Of a stretch of DNA of 64,000 bases, positions 55,998 to 64,000 are shown piece by piece. The stretch is from positions 1,612,001-1,676,000 of the forward strand of contig NZ_CP013378.1 in NCBI RefSeq assembly GCF_001718415.1, given 5' to 3'. The DNA comes from Burkholderia pseudomultivorans. Lineage in GTDB: Bacteria > Pseudomonadota > Gammaproteobacteria > Burkholderiales > Burkholderiaceae. How positions within the stretch are numbered: position 1 is the stretch's first letter; each line of letters begins with the position of its first letter. The notes below the pieces were generated by a model that ran no database searches, was not told the DNA's origin, and was given only the letters and a program-made list of their open reading frames with translations. The translations under genes were made by a program, and so were the position numbers.

Positions 55998-56870
55998 ATG
56001 AGCGGGCGACCGGCTTCCCGCCTGCGCATCGAATTTTGCACCAGCGACGGGTTTCCGTTGACCGGCACCTATTTCCCCGCGATCCCTGACACCACCGGGG
56101 CGAGTACGCCGGTGCTTCTCTGTCCGGCAACCGGACTTCGTCAGACTTTCTACTTCCCGTTCGCCGACTGGCTGCGCGACAACGGTCATTCGACGTTCGT
56201 ATTCGATTACCGGGGTATCGGCGCGTCTCTCGACGTGCGTCATGTTCGTCAGTCACGCGCCCGCAAGCAGGACTGGGGGCAACTCGACATGCCGGCCGCA
56301 CTCGACTGGCTGCTCGGCCGGACCGGCGCGCGCGATGTGCATCTGATCGGCCATAGCGCCGGAGCGCAACTGGCCGGCCTGATGCCGAACCACGCGGCGG
56401 TTCGCTCGCTCAGCGCGATCTCCGCATCGTCGGGATATGTCGGCAATATCCGCTGGCCGACGCGTTTTGCCGCGTCGTTGCTGGCCAATGTCTACGTGCT
56501 GGTTGCAGCACGGCTGCTCGGGTACGTGCCGGCGAAGGCGCTCGGCCGGGGCGACGATTTGCCCGCGCAAGTCGGGCATCAGTGGGCGCAGTGGTGTCGC
56601 CGTCCCAGATACGTCGCGAATGAGTTCGGGGTCGGGGTCTCGCGCCACTACTACAACGAATTCTCGGCTCCCGTGACCGTGGTCGCCGCAACCGACGATC
56701 CGCTTGCGACGCCAGCCAATATCGAGGACTGGCTGCGATTGCTGCCGCGCGCCCGAAGCCGCATCCATTTCGTCAGTCCGCAAAGCTGCGGCGGACGAGC
56801 CATCGGCCACGTCGGGATGTTCCGGCGAGAACATGCGTCGTTGTGGCCGGAACTCATCGGAGGAGGGTGA
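55998..56870 (+). CDS. Alpha/beta hydrolase family protein
   Basis: A 290-residue serine hydrolase-like protein. The nucleophile elbow GHSAG (about 117-121), the acid in VVAATDDPLATP (about 233) and the histidine in AIGHVGMFRRE (about 273) make a full catalytic triad. VFDYRGIGAS precedes the elbow as in this fold. Substrate unknown. It was originally followed by a bidirectional terminator that now carries an insertion sequence. Confidence 0.87.
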   Translation: MSGRPASRLRIEFCTSDGFPLTGTYFPAIPDTTGASTPVLLCPATGLRQTFYFPFADWLRDNGHSTFVFDYRGIGASLDVRHVRQSRARKQDWGQLDMPAALDWLLGRTGARDVHLIGHSAGAQLAGLMPNHAAVRSLSAISASSGYVGNIRWPTRFAASLLANVYVLVAARLLGYVPAKALGRGDDLPAQVGHQWAQWCRRPRYVANEFGVGVSRHYYNEFSAPVTVVAATDDPLATPANIEDWLRLLPRARSRIHFVSPQSCGGRAIGHVGMFRREHASLWPELIGGG

Positions 56871-56895
56871 CAACGCCAACGCCCAAAAAAGAAAA

Positions 56896-56914
56896 AGCCC
56901 GCATCGAGCGGGCT
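56896..56914. repeat. Left copy of IS target duplication (terminator palindrome)
   Basis: AGCCCGCATCGAGCGGGCT, 19 bases, identical in the same orientation to 58488-58506. The loop ATCGA reads the same way in both copies, so this is a direct target duplication and not part of the inverted ends. Confidence 0.8.
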
Positions 56915-56927
56915 CAGATTGCTGACG

Positions 56928-56957
56928 AACCCCACGTTTTTGGAAGCGTGGGGTTTT
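56928..56957 (+). terminator. Inward-facing hairpin at the IS left end
   Basis: AACCCCACG and CGTGGGGTT form a nine-base stem followed by TT-G-TCTTT on the plus strand. It would stop transcripts entering from the hydrolase side. Confidence 0.65.
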
Positions 56958-56969
56958 GTCTTTCTGGGA

Positions 56970-58433
56970 TCAGGATTGCGAGCTCGCCGCGAGCGGGTAG
57001 TCGAAGCTGCAGCGCAAACCGCTCACCAGACGCAGCAGCATGCGCACGAAGCGCCAATCGGGACCCGCTGGCCCCTTTTTCCGCTTCCGCGCCACCAGCA
57101 TCGCGATCTTCTTGATGTTCTGCGCCGCCGCGGCCAGCAAGCACTGCTCGGCCACCTTGCGTAGCCCACGCATACGCGCATAACGGTGCCCATGCAGTTG
57201 CTTGGCATCGGCGAAGCTACGCTCCACCGTCTCCTTGCGCCGCGCGTAAATGCGTTGGCCCCATTCGGTCAAGCGCCGCGCGTCCACCTTCTCCTTGGCG
57301 CGCTCCCACACGTGGCGCGTCACCACCTTCACCGCGTTCGCACTGTTCGTGCACTGCGCGCGTACCGGGCAACGCCGGCAGATCTGCGGGTTGGATTTGT
57401 ATTCCCGGTAGCCGACTCGATTGGTCGTGCTGTAAGGCAGTGCCTACCCCTGCGGGCACACGTATTCGTTGCGATACGCGTCGTACTTGAACTGCCGTTT
57501 GTAGAACATGCCCGGCTTGTGGTTCGGCGTGCGATAGCCCATCACCCCGGCAATCCCTCGCTCCTCCAGCCCCTGGCACACCGCCGGCGTGAAGTAGCCC
57601 GCATCCAGCCCCACCGCATCGACCTTGAACTCGAAGCGCTCGCGCTGCCGATCCAGCCGATCCAGATACGGCTGGCTGTCGTGCACCGAGGCCGGCGTCA
57701 CATGCGTATCGGTGATGATCGCGTGCCGGGCATCCACCGTGCGGTGGTCCAGATAGAAGAACCCTTTGGGCTTGTCGTCCCGAACCATGTAGCCGCTGTC
57801 CGGATCGGTTCGGCTGATCTTGGTGTCCTTGCTCGGCGGCGGCTCGTCGTCGTCGCGATCCAGCGGCTTCTTGCCATGCGCGGCCCGGTCCGCATCCACC
57901 GCCGCATTCAGCGCCTCCGTGTACGCCGCAGGCGTCTGCTCCAGCTTCACGACATCAAACTTGCCTTTGTTCGCATTCGCCTTCAGGTGCGTGCTGTCGG
58001 TGTACAGCACCCGACCATCGACCAACCCGCGCTTCATTGCCTGCCGCACGATCTCGTCGAAGATCTCCTGATACACCACCGTGTCCGGGAAGCGGCGGCG
58101 GCGATTCTGCGAGAACGTCGACGCATCCGGCACCTTGTCGGTCAGCCGGAACCGCGCGAACCACCGATAGGCGACGTTGACCTGGACCTCACGCATCAGT
58201 TGCCGCTCGCTGCCCACCCCAAACAGGTAGCCGATGAACAGCAGCTTGAACATCACCACGGGATCGAGCGCTGGCCGCCCGTTATCCGCGCAATACAGAT
58301 GCGCCACCTTCGCGCGGATGAACTCGAAATCCACCGCCGCGTCGATCTGGCGCAGCAGGTGGTCCTTCGGCACGAGTTCCTCGAGCGTCACCATCTCGAG
58401 TTCGTGCTGCGTGGGCATGGGCGTCTTCAGCAT
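56970..58433 (-). pseudogene. IS1182-like transposase, interrupted by in-frame amber stop
   Basis: Reading from ATG 58433 (MLKTPMPTQHELEMVTLEEL) gives 329 codons, then TAG at 57446-57444, then 157 codons in the same frame to 56970. The first part holds the DUF772-like N-terminus (FIRAKVAHLYCADNGRPALD), YTDSTHLKANANKGKFDV and VGLDAGYFTP, candidate DDE sites. The second part continues with ALPYSTTNRVGYREYKSNPQ, a CRRCPVRAQC cysteine pair region and ARRKETVERSFADAKQLHGH with the final glutamate. CPQG-stop-ALPY fits a CAG to TAG change. Total would be about 487 residues. A frameshift is excluded because both parts share one frame. Confidence 0.88.
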
Positions 58434-58437
58434 CACG

Positions 58438-58475
58438 CCATTAAAAAACAAAACCCCCGCACTTGGCGAGGGTTT
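58438..58475 (-). terminator. Inward-facing hairpin at the IS right end
   Basis: On the minus strand AAACCC-TCGCC and GCGG-GGGTTT form a stem with one mismatch pair, followed by TTGTTTTTT, just before the transposase start. It would block read-through transcription into the transposase. Confidence 0.65.
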
Positions 58476-58487
58476 GTCAGCAATCTG

Positions 58488-58506
58488 AGCCCGCATCGAG
58501 CGGGCT
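58488..58506. repeat. Right copy of IS target duplication
   Basis: Second copy of the 19-base palindrome found at 56896-56914. Joining the flanks without the element restores a terminator stem with an A-rich left side and TTTCTC on the right, between two convergent genes. Confidence 0.8.
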
Positions 58507-58532
58507 TTCTCACACCAGCATCGCAACGACGC

Positions 58533-59627
58533 TCACACGTTGAACAGGAAGTTCATCACATCGCCGTCGTGCACGACATATTCCTTCCCTTCCGCGCGCA
58601 TCTTGCCGGCTTCCTTCGCGCCTTGCTCACCCTTGTACGCGATGAAATCGTCGAACGCGATCGTCTGCGCCCGGATGAAGCCGCGCTCGAAGTCGGTGTG
58701 GATCACACCGGCCGCCTGCGGCGCGGTGTCGCCGATATGGATCGTCCACGCGCGCACTTCCTTCACGCCCGCGGTGAAGTAGGTCTGCAGCCCGAGCAGC
58801 TTGAAGCCCGCGCGAATCACGCGGTCGAGGCCCGGCTCCGCCATGCCCATGTCGGCGAGGAACGCTTCCTTGTCCGCGTCGTCGAGATCGGCGATTTCCG
58901 CTTCGATCGCCGCGCACACCGCGACCACCGGCGATTTCTCGCTTTCCGCGTACTTGCGCACCGCGTCGAGGTGCGGATTGTTCTCGAAGCCGTCGTCCTT
59001 CACGTTCGCGACGTACATCGCCGGCTTCGCGGTGATCAGGCAGAACGGCTTGAGCAGCGCCTGCTCGTCGTCCGACAGCGCGAGACCGCGCACCGCCTTG
59101 CCCTGGTCGAGGTGCGCGCGCACCTTCTCGAGCACCGCGGCGAGCTTCACCGCTTCCTTGTCGTTGCCCGACTTCGCGGCCTTCGAGTAGCGCGTGAGCG
59201 CCTTCTCGACGGTGCCGAGGTCGGCGAGCGCGAGTTCGGTGTTGATCACCTCGATGTCGTCGATCGGGCTGACCTTGCCCGCGACGTGGATCACGTTGTC
59301 GTCCTCGAAGCAGCGCACGACGTGCGTGATCGCGTCGGTTTCGCGGATGTTCGCGAGGAACTGGTTGCCGAGGCCCTCGCCCTTGCTCGCGCCTGCGACG
59401 AGGCCCGCGATGTCGACGAACTCGACGACCGCCGGCACGATGCGCTCGGGCTTGACGATCTCGGAGAGCGCCTTCAGGCGCGTATCAGGCACTTCGACGA
59501 TGCCGACGTTCGGCTCGATCGTGCAGAACGGATAGTTCTCGGCGGCGATGCCGGCCTTGGTCAGCGCATTGAACAGGGTGGACTTGCCGACGTTGGGCAA
59601 GCCGACGATGCCGCATTTGAGACTCAT
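58533..59627 (-). CDS. ychF: Redox-regulated ATPase YchF
   Basis: A 364-residue Obg-family P-loop protein that prefers ATP. The G1 motif is GLPNVGKST near the N-terminus, G3 is [16 protein letters not shown], and the NKxD-equivalent is NVKD, as in YchF. The C-terminal TGS domain ends [13 protein letters not shown] 59627 ([14 protein letters not shown]) is the family start; the longer open frame is chance. It is linked to ribosome and stress functions. It is transcribed toward the IS. Confidence 0.96.
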   Translation of the reverse strand: MSLKCGIVGLPNVGKSTLFNALTKAGIAAENYPFCTIEPNVGIVEVPDTRLKALSEIVKPERIVPAVVEFVDIAGLVAGASKGEGLGNQFLANIRETDAITHVVRCFEDDNVIHVAGKVSPIDDIEVINTELALADLGTVEKALTRYSKAAKSGNDKEAVKLAAVLEKVRAHLDQGKAVRGLALSDDEQALLKPFCLITAKPAMYVANVKDDGFENNPHLDAVRKYAESEKSPVVAVCAAIEAEIADLDDADKEAFLADMGMAEPGLDRVIRAGFKLLGLQTYFTAGVKEVRAWTIHIGDTAPQAAGVIHTDFERGFIRAQTIAFDDFIAYKGEQGAKEAGKMRAEGKEYVVHDGDVMNFLFNV

Positions 59628-59956
59628 GGAATCCTTCGGACGGGTGAAGCGGCGCGGCCGGGCAGGGCGCGGCGGCGCGGGACAAAGAGGGCGGCCGGCG
59701 CTGGGGCAGCGCAACGGGCCGGTGTGCAAAGACGCTATTGTACCGTGCCGACGCGCCGGTTTCCGGCCGCCGGCCGAACGCGCGCGCGCGCGCCGCTTCG
59801 CGCGGGCGGCAGCGCGCGCAGACGGGCGCCGCCGATCGGGCCACGAGCTCCGTGCGGCGAGCGGCCGCACCCGGATCCGCGCGCCGTCGCGATTCCGCTG
59901 ATTTCCCGCAAAGTCCGGCCGCGTAAGGGTTTGGCGCCGCGGCTATAATGCCCGCC
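59628..59956. promoter_or_regulatory. Divergent gap between ychF and the UbiH-family gene
   Basis: A very GC-rich 329-base gap with a CG-alternating run near 59775-59795 and no gene. TATAAT at 59944-59949 is an exact rightward -10 box; no good -35 partner sits 17 bases upstream. For ychF, a minus-strand TACAAT (plus 59737-59742) is the best -10 candidate, about 110 bases before its start. Confidence 0.45.
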
Positions 59957-61126
59957 ATGACTGCCCACCACACCTTCGACGTCGCCGTGGTCGGCGGCGG
60001 GCTCGTCGGCAAGACGGCCGCGCTCGCGCTGACCCAGTCCGGCTACAAGACCGCGTTGCTCGCGCAGCCGGCCACGCCGCGTCCCGCCGATCTCGCGTTC
60101 GACACGCGCGTCTACGCGCTGTCGTCCAGCTCGCAGGCGCTGCTCGAGCGGCTGCGGGTCTGGCAGGCGCTCGACCACGGCCGGCTCGCGCCCGTCTACG
60201 ACATGCGCGTGTACGGCGATGCACACGCGGAGCTGCATTTCTCCGCGTACCAGGCGTCGGTGCCGCAGCTCGCGTGGATCGCCGAATCGTCGCTGATCGA
60301 GGCATCGCTCGACGCCGCGCTGCGTTTCCAGCCCAATCTCACGTGGTTCGACGCGCGCGCGCAGGGTTTCGACGTGCGCGCCGATGCGGCCGTGCTGACG
60401 TTGTCGTCGGGACAGGTGCTCGAAGCCGATCTGGTCGTCGGCGCGGACGGCGCGCATTCGTGGGTCCGTTCGCAAATGGGGGCCAGGGTCGAGCGGCGCG
60501 ACTACCGGCAAACCGGCGTGGTCGCGAACTTCAAGGCGTCGCTGCCGCATCGCGAGACCGCATATCAGTGGTTCCGCGACGGCGAGATCGTCGCGCTGCT
60601 GCCGCTGCCCGACGGCCACGTGTCGCTCGTCTGGTCCGCGCACACCGCGCATGCGGACGAACTGCTCGCGCTCGATCCGGCGCAGCTCGCGGCCGAAGTC
60701 GAGCGCGTGTCGCACGGTCAGGTCGGCGCGCTCGAATGCGTGACGCCGGCAGCCGGCTTCCCGCTCGCGCTGCAGACGGTCGACAAGCTGATCGCGCCGC
60801 GCGTCGCGCTGGTCGGCGATGCCGCGCATCTGATCCACCCGCTCGCGGGGCAGGGGATGAACCTCGGGCTGCGCGACGTCGCGGCGCTCGCCGATGCGAT
60901 CGCGAACAAGGAAAGCTTCCGCAACCTCGGCGATACGGTGCTGCTGCGCCGCTACGAGCGCTCGCGCCGCGAGGACATCCGCGCGCTGATGGTCGCGACC
61001 GACGGGCTGCAGCGTCTGTTCGCGGTGCCGGGCTCGCTCGCGAAGGCGGTGCGCAACGCGGGCATGGCGTTCGTCGGCGCACAGCCGCTCGTGAAACGCT
61101 GGCTGGTATCCGCGGCGCTCGGTTGA
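59957..61126 (+). CDS. UbiH/UbiF/VisC-family FAD monooxygenase
   Basis: A 389-residue flavin hydroxylase of the ubiquinone-ring family. FAD motifs: DVAVVGGGLVGKTAALAL (GxGxxG type) near the N-terminus, LVVGADGAHSWVRSQMG (about 158-174) and ALVGDAAHLIHPLAGQGMNL (about 283-302). Which ring position it hydroxylates cannot be told. ATG 59957 follows the TATAAT box by seven bases, so the message may be leaderless or nearly so. ATG 59948 (MPAMTAHH) overlaps that box and would need another promoter. dsbC follows after 90 bases. Confidence 0.9.
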   Translation: MTAHHTFDVAVVGGGLVGKTAALALTQSGYKTALLAQPATPRPADLAFDTRVYALSSSSQALLERLRVWQALDHGRLAPVYDMRVYGDAHAELHFSAYQASVPQLAWIAESSLIEASLDAALRFQPNLTWFDARAQGFDVRADAAVLTLSSGQVLEADLVVGADGAHSWVRSQMGARVERRDYRQTGVVANFKASLPHRETAYQWFRDGEIVALLPLPDGHVSLVWSAHTAHADELLALDPAQLAAEVERVSHGQVGALECVTPAAGFPLALQTVDKLIAPRVALVGDAAHLIHPLAGQGMNLGLRDVAALADAIANKESFRNLGDTVLLRRYERSRREDIRALMVATDGLQRLFAVPGSLAKAVRNAGMAFVGAQPLVKRWLVSAALG

Positions 61127-61216
61127 GCGAACCTTCGGCCGCCTCGCCGGTCGGACTCGGTTCCGTTACGGCGTACACTGTGCCGTGCATTCCGATAGAG
61201 CTGAAGGAACAACTCG

Positions 61217-61945
61217 ATGAAAAAAACGATCCGCATCGCCTCGCTGGCGCTGGCCGTCACGATGGCGACGCTCGGCTGCACCGCGCAGGCCGATCAGACC
61301 ACCGACAAGCTGAAAGCCACGCTGCAAGCCCGTCTCGGCAACGACGCACCGATCAAGAGCGTGTCGAAATCGCCGGTCGCGGGGCTGTATGAAGTGAACC
61401 TCGGCTCGCAGATCATCTATAGCGATGCGGCAGGCGACTACGTGCTGCTCGGCGATCTCGTCGACGCGAAGACGCACAAGAACCTGACCGACGCACGCCT
61501 GTCGGAGCTCAACAAGATCGATTTCGCGAGCCTGCCGTTCGCGAACGCGATCAAGGTCGTGAAGGGCAACGGCGCGCGCAAGATCGCGGTGTTTTCCGAT
61601 CCGAACTGCCCGTACTGCAAGCGTCTCGAAACCACGCTGCAGTCGGTCGACAACGTCACCGTCTACACGTTCCTGTATCCGGTGCTGTCGCCCGATTCGA
61701 ACGCGAAGTCGAAGGCGATCTGGTGTGCGACCGACCGTGCGAAGACGTGGCAGGGCTGGATGCTCGACCATCGCGCACCGTCCGGTGCCGGCAACTGCGA
61801 CACCACCGCGCTCGACAAGAACCTCGCGCTCGGCCGCGGCATGAACGTCACCGGCACGCCGACGATCTTCCTGCCCGACGGCCGCCGCCTGCCCGGCGCG
61901 GTGTCCGCCGAGCAGCTGAACGAGGCGCTCGCGTCGAGCAAGTAA
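61217..61945 (+). CDS. dsbC: Periplasmic disulfide isomerase DsbC
   Basis: A 242-residue thiol:disulfide interchange protein. The signal peptide ends CTAQA-D (about residue 25); an N-terminal dimerisation domain follows, then a thioredoxin fold with the active site CPYC at 131-134 in SDPNCPYCKRLE. The second, structural cysteine pair is present (WCATDRAKTW and GAGNCDTTA), as is the cis-proline segment GTPTIFLPDGRR. It corrects wrong disulfides in exported proteins and would be kept reduced by DsbD, not seen here. Confidence 0.94.
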   Translation: MKKTIRIASLALAVTMATLGCTAQADQTTDKLKATLQARLGNDAPIKSVSKSPVAGLYEVNLGSQIIYSDAAGDYVLLGDLVDAKTHKNLTDARLSELNKIDFASLPFANAIKVVKGNGARKIAVFSDPNCPYCKRLETTLQSVDNVTVYTFLYPVLSPDSNAKSKAIWCATDRAKTWQGWMLDHRAPSGAGNCDTTALDKNLALGRGMNVTGTPTIFLPDGRRLPGAVSAEQLNEALASSK

Positions 61946-62059
61946 CCGACCGACACGCCGGGCCGCGCGCCCGGCCAGCGAGGGGCGCCCGCGATTTCCG
62001 CCGGCGCCTCTCTTCGTTTCCGAGGTCGCATTCCGACCGATTTTCGACCGATTGCCACG

Positions 62060-63862
62060 ATGACCCAGCCGATCCGCTATTCGATTGTCCCGAAAGATCT
62101 TGCCGCGCACCTGTTCGAAGTATCGGTGACGGTTGCCGATCCCGATCCCGACGGCCAGCGCTTCTCGCTGCCCGTGTGGATTCCGGGCAGCTATCTGGTG
62201 CGCGAGTTCGCGCGCAACATCGTCACGCTCGCCGCGTTCAACGAAGCGGGCCGCAAGGTGCGGATCGCGAAGACCGACAAGCACACGTGGCAGGCCGCGC
62301 CCGTGAACGGCGCGCTGACGCTGCGCTACGACGTGTATGCGTGGGATCTGTCGGTACGTTCCGCGTATCTCGACGAATCGGGCGGCTTCTTCAACGGCAC
62401 GGCCGTGTTCCTGAGCGTCGCGGGCCGCGAGGATGCGCCGTGCGACGTCGAAATCGCGAAGCCGCCGGGCGCGGCGTTCCGCGCATGGCGCGTGGCCACC
62501 GCGCTGCCCGAGGCGCGCGGCACGAAGCGCTACGGGTTCGGCGCGTATCGTGCGTCGAACTACGACGAGCTGAGCGACCACCCGGTGACGATCGGCGAGT
62601 TCGCGCTCGCGACGTTCGACGCCCACGGCGTACCGCACGACATCGTGATCGCCGGGCGCGTGACGCAGCTCGACATGGAACGGCTGCGCACGGACCTGAA
62701 GCGCGTATGCGAGGCGCAGATCGCGCTGTTCGAGCCGAAGTCGAAGAAGGCGCCGATGGATCGCTACGTGTTCATGACGCTCGCTGTCAGCGACGGCTAC
62801 GGCGGCCTCGAGCACCGCGCTTCGACCGCGCTGATCTGCAATCGCACCGATCTGCCGGTGAAGGGCCGCCCCGAGACGTCCGAGGGCTATCGCACGTATC
62901 TCGGCCTGTGCAGCCACGAATACTTCCACACGTGGAACGTGAAGCGCATCAAGCCGGCGGCGTTCGTGCCGTATGACCTGACGAAGGAAAACTACACGTC
63001 GCTGCTGTGGCTGTTCGAGGGCTTCACGTCGTATTACGACGACCTGATGCTCGTGCGCAGCGGGCTGATGTCGCAGGACGAATACTTCGCGGCGCTCGGC
63101 CGCACGATCGGCGGCGTGCTGCGCGGCACGGGCCGCCTGAAGCAGAGCGTCGCGGAAAGCTCGTTCGACGCGTGGATCAAGTACTACCGCCAGGACGAGA
63201 ACGCGACCAACGCGATCGTCAGCTACTACACGAAGGGCTCGCTCGTCGCGCTCGCATTCGATCTCGCGATTCGCGCGCAGACGCGCCACCGCAAGTCGCT
63301 CGACGACGTGATGCGGCTGCTGTGGCAACGCTACGGCCGCGATTTCTACCGCGGCGGCAAGCAGGCGGGCGTCGACGAAAACGAAGTCGAAGCGCTGATC
63401 GAGGAAGCGACGGGCGTCGCGCTCGGCAGGCTGTTCGCCGATGCGGTGCACGGCACGCGCGACCTGCCGCTTGCCGAGCTGCTCGCGCCGTTCGGCGTGA
63501 CGCTCGCGCCCGAGCTGGCCAACGGCGCGGCCGCGAAGCCGACGATCGGCGCGCGTCTGCGCGGCGGCGCGGACTGCACGCTCGCGGCCGTCTACGAAGG
63601 CGGCGCCGCGCATCGCGGGGGGCTGTCGGCCGGCGATACGCTGATCGCGCTCGACGGGCTGCGCGTGACGGGCACGAACCTCGACGCGCTGCTCGCGCGC
63701 TACCGGCCGGGCGACAAGGTCGAGGCGCATGCATTCCGTCGCGACGAGCTGCGCACCGCGAAGCTGAAGCTCGACGGCCCGGAGGTGTCGCGCTACCGGC
63801 TGACGGCCGCCGCGAAGCCGGCCGCGCTGCTGAAGGCGCGCGAAGCCTGGCTGAAGGGGTGA
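62060..63862 (+). CDS. M61-family metallopeptidase with PDZ domain
   Basis: A 600-residue glycyl-aminopeptidase-like protein. The N-terminal beta domain (about 1-230) precedes the zinc-binding HEYFH (286-290) in LCSHEYFHTWNVKRIKP, with the third ligand E320 in LLWLFEGFTSYYDD. A C-terminal PDZ domain (about 505-575) includes GGLSAGDTLIALDGLRVTGT. No signal peptide is seen, so it is probably cytoplasmic. Substrate unknown. The last 138 bases of the window after its stop show no gene. Confidence 0.92.
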   Translation: MTQPIRYSIVPKDLAAHLFEVSVTVADPDPDGQRFSLPVWIPGSYLVREFARNIVTLAAFNEAGRKVRIAKTDKHTWQAAPVNGALTLRYDVYAWDLSVRSAYLDESGGFFNGTAVFLSVAGREDAPCDVEIAKPPGAAFRAWRVATALPEARGTKRYGFGAYRASNYDELSDHPVTIGEFALATFDAHGVPHDIVIAGRVTQLDMERLRTDLKRVCEAQIALFEPKSKKAPMDRYVFMTLAVSDGYGGLEHRASTALICNRTDLPVKGRPETSEGYRTYLGLCSHEYFHTWNVKRIKPAAFVPYDLTKENYTSLLWLFEGFTSYYDDLMLVRSGLMSQDEYFAALGRTIGGVLRGTGRLKQSVAESSFDAWIKYYRQDENATNAIVSYYTKGSLVALAFDLAIRAQTRHRKSLDDVMRLLWQRYGRDFYRGGKQAGVDENEVEALIEEATGVALGRLFADAVHGTRDLPLAELLAPFGVTLAPELANGAAAKPTIGARLRGGADCTLAAVYEGGAAHRGGLSAGDTLIALDGLRVTGTNLDALLARYRPGDKVEAHAFRRDELRTAKLKLDGPEVSRYRLTAAAKPAALLKAREAWLKG

Positions 63863-64000
63863 GACCGGCTGGGCGGGATTCAGGGCGCGATCTGTAATTG
63901 TTCTGCTGTTGCAACAATCCGTCGCCCTGAGCCCGCTTTTTCGCGCAAATGCGGCCACGCACAATGGCGTCACTCGCGCTACCGAAGCGCACCCCAACCG

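Larger units (their letters stand above)
56915..58487 (-). mobile_element. IS1182-like insertion sequence
   Basis: A 1573-base element bounded by 18-base inverted repeats with one mismatch, CAGATTGCTGACGAACCC at 56915-56932 and its partner at 58470-58487. It is flanked by a 19-base direct duplication of a terminator palindrome. It holds one transposase gene on the minus strand. Family assignment rests on the transposase layout (DUF772-type N-terminus, DDE domain) and on variable-length duplication of palindromes. Each end carries an inward-pointing hairpin with a T-run. The element is probably not autonomous because the transposase has a stop codon. Confidence 0.85.

Noticed and set aside
57217..57579. 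Frameshift as the cause of transposase interruption, suggested by an overlapping open frame
   Set aside because: The two real transposase parts (58433-57447 and 57443-56970) are in one frame, so the cause is a nonsense codon; the overlapping frame is a shadow.
56896..58506. Reading the flanking palindromes as part of the IS terminal inverted repeats
   Set aside because: The loop ATCGA has the same orientation on both sides, so the copies are direct repeats, not inverted ones.
57186..59948. 920-codon plus-strand frame across the IS and ychF
   Set aside because: It crosses the IS border and two supported minus-strand genes; no family motifs.

Overview
The window is high-GC proteobacterial chromosome with the gene order and codon use of Burkholderia sensu lato, most likely the B. 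cepacia complex. The basis is the layout of the type VI secretion (T6SS) locus, a hemA-prfA-prmC-grxD-ubiX cluster, and the many Burkholderia-style LysR and MFS genes. Species is not assigned.

Bases 1-20447 hold a near-complete T6SS locus in divergent and convergent blocks. tssJ and tssK (cut by the left edge) run leftward. A TPR lipoprotein gene (tagM), tssB, tssC, hcp, tssE, tssF, tssG, tssH/clpV and tssA run rightward. tagX, tssM, tagF and tagN run leftward and meet tssA tail to tail. A four-cysteine membrane-anchored protein gene diverges from tagX. Together they encode the membrane complex (TssJ, TssM; TssL presumably lies left of the window), baseplate (TssK, E, F, G), sheath (TssB, C), tube (Hcp), sheath-recycling ATPase (ClpV), cap protein (TssA) and accessory proteins. 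No VgrG, PAAR or effector gene is present. A strong terminator follows hcp and a very stable hairpin separates tssG from clpV; both may set protein ratios.

Bases 20600-35600 are mixed housekeeping and accessory genes: a CorA-family transporter, a quinone-oxidoreductase-like gene with a XapX protein and a divergent LysR regulator, a lipoprotein M1 aminopeptidase, a WHy lipoprotein, two methyltransferases, a DUF1415 protein, a TetR regulator divergent from an MFS transporter with clear operators, a nitroreductase, an Hsp70-like ATPase and a cold-shock protein with a long leader.

Bases 35590-48750 carry an APC permease whose terminator is followed directly by a class C-like group II intron with its maturase. 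Then come a DODA-type dioxygenase, the leftward operon hemA-prfA-prmC-grxD-ubiX preceded by a degenerate OmpR-like regulator, a small membrane protein, an M24 aminopeptidase, and an isochorismatase/HAD pair.

Bases 48870-64000 hold ettA, a DUF3761 protein, a LysR/MFS divergent pair, a YjbR protein, gabP, an alpha/beta hydrolase, an IS1182-like element inserted in a bidirectional terminator and inactivated by an in-frame amber codon, ychF, a UbiH-family hydroxylase, dsbC and an M61 peptidase. No tRNA, rRNA, CRISPR array or prophage was seen. I found no wholly new system. The most informative points are the amber-stopped IS with a palindromic target duplication, the intron behind a terminator, the pseudo-receiver regulator beside hemA, and the unexplained palindromes in regulatory gaps.
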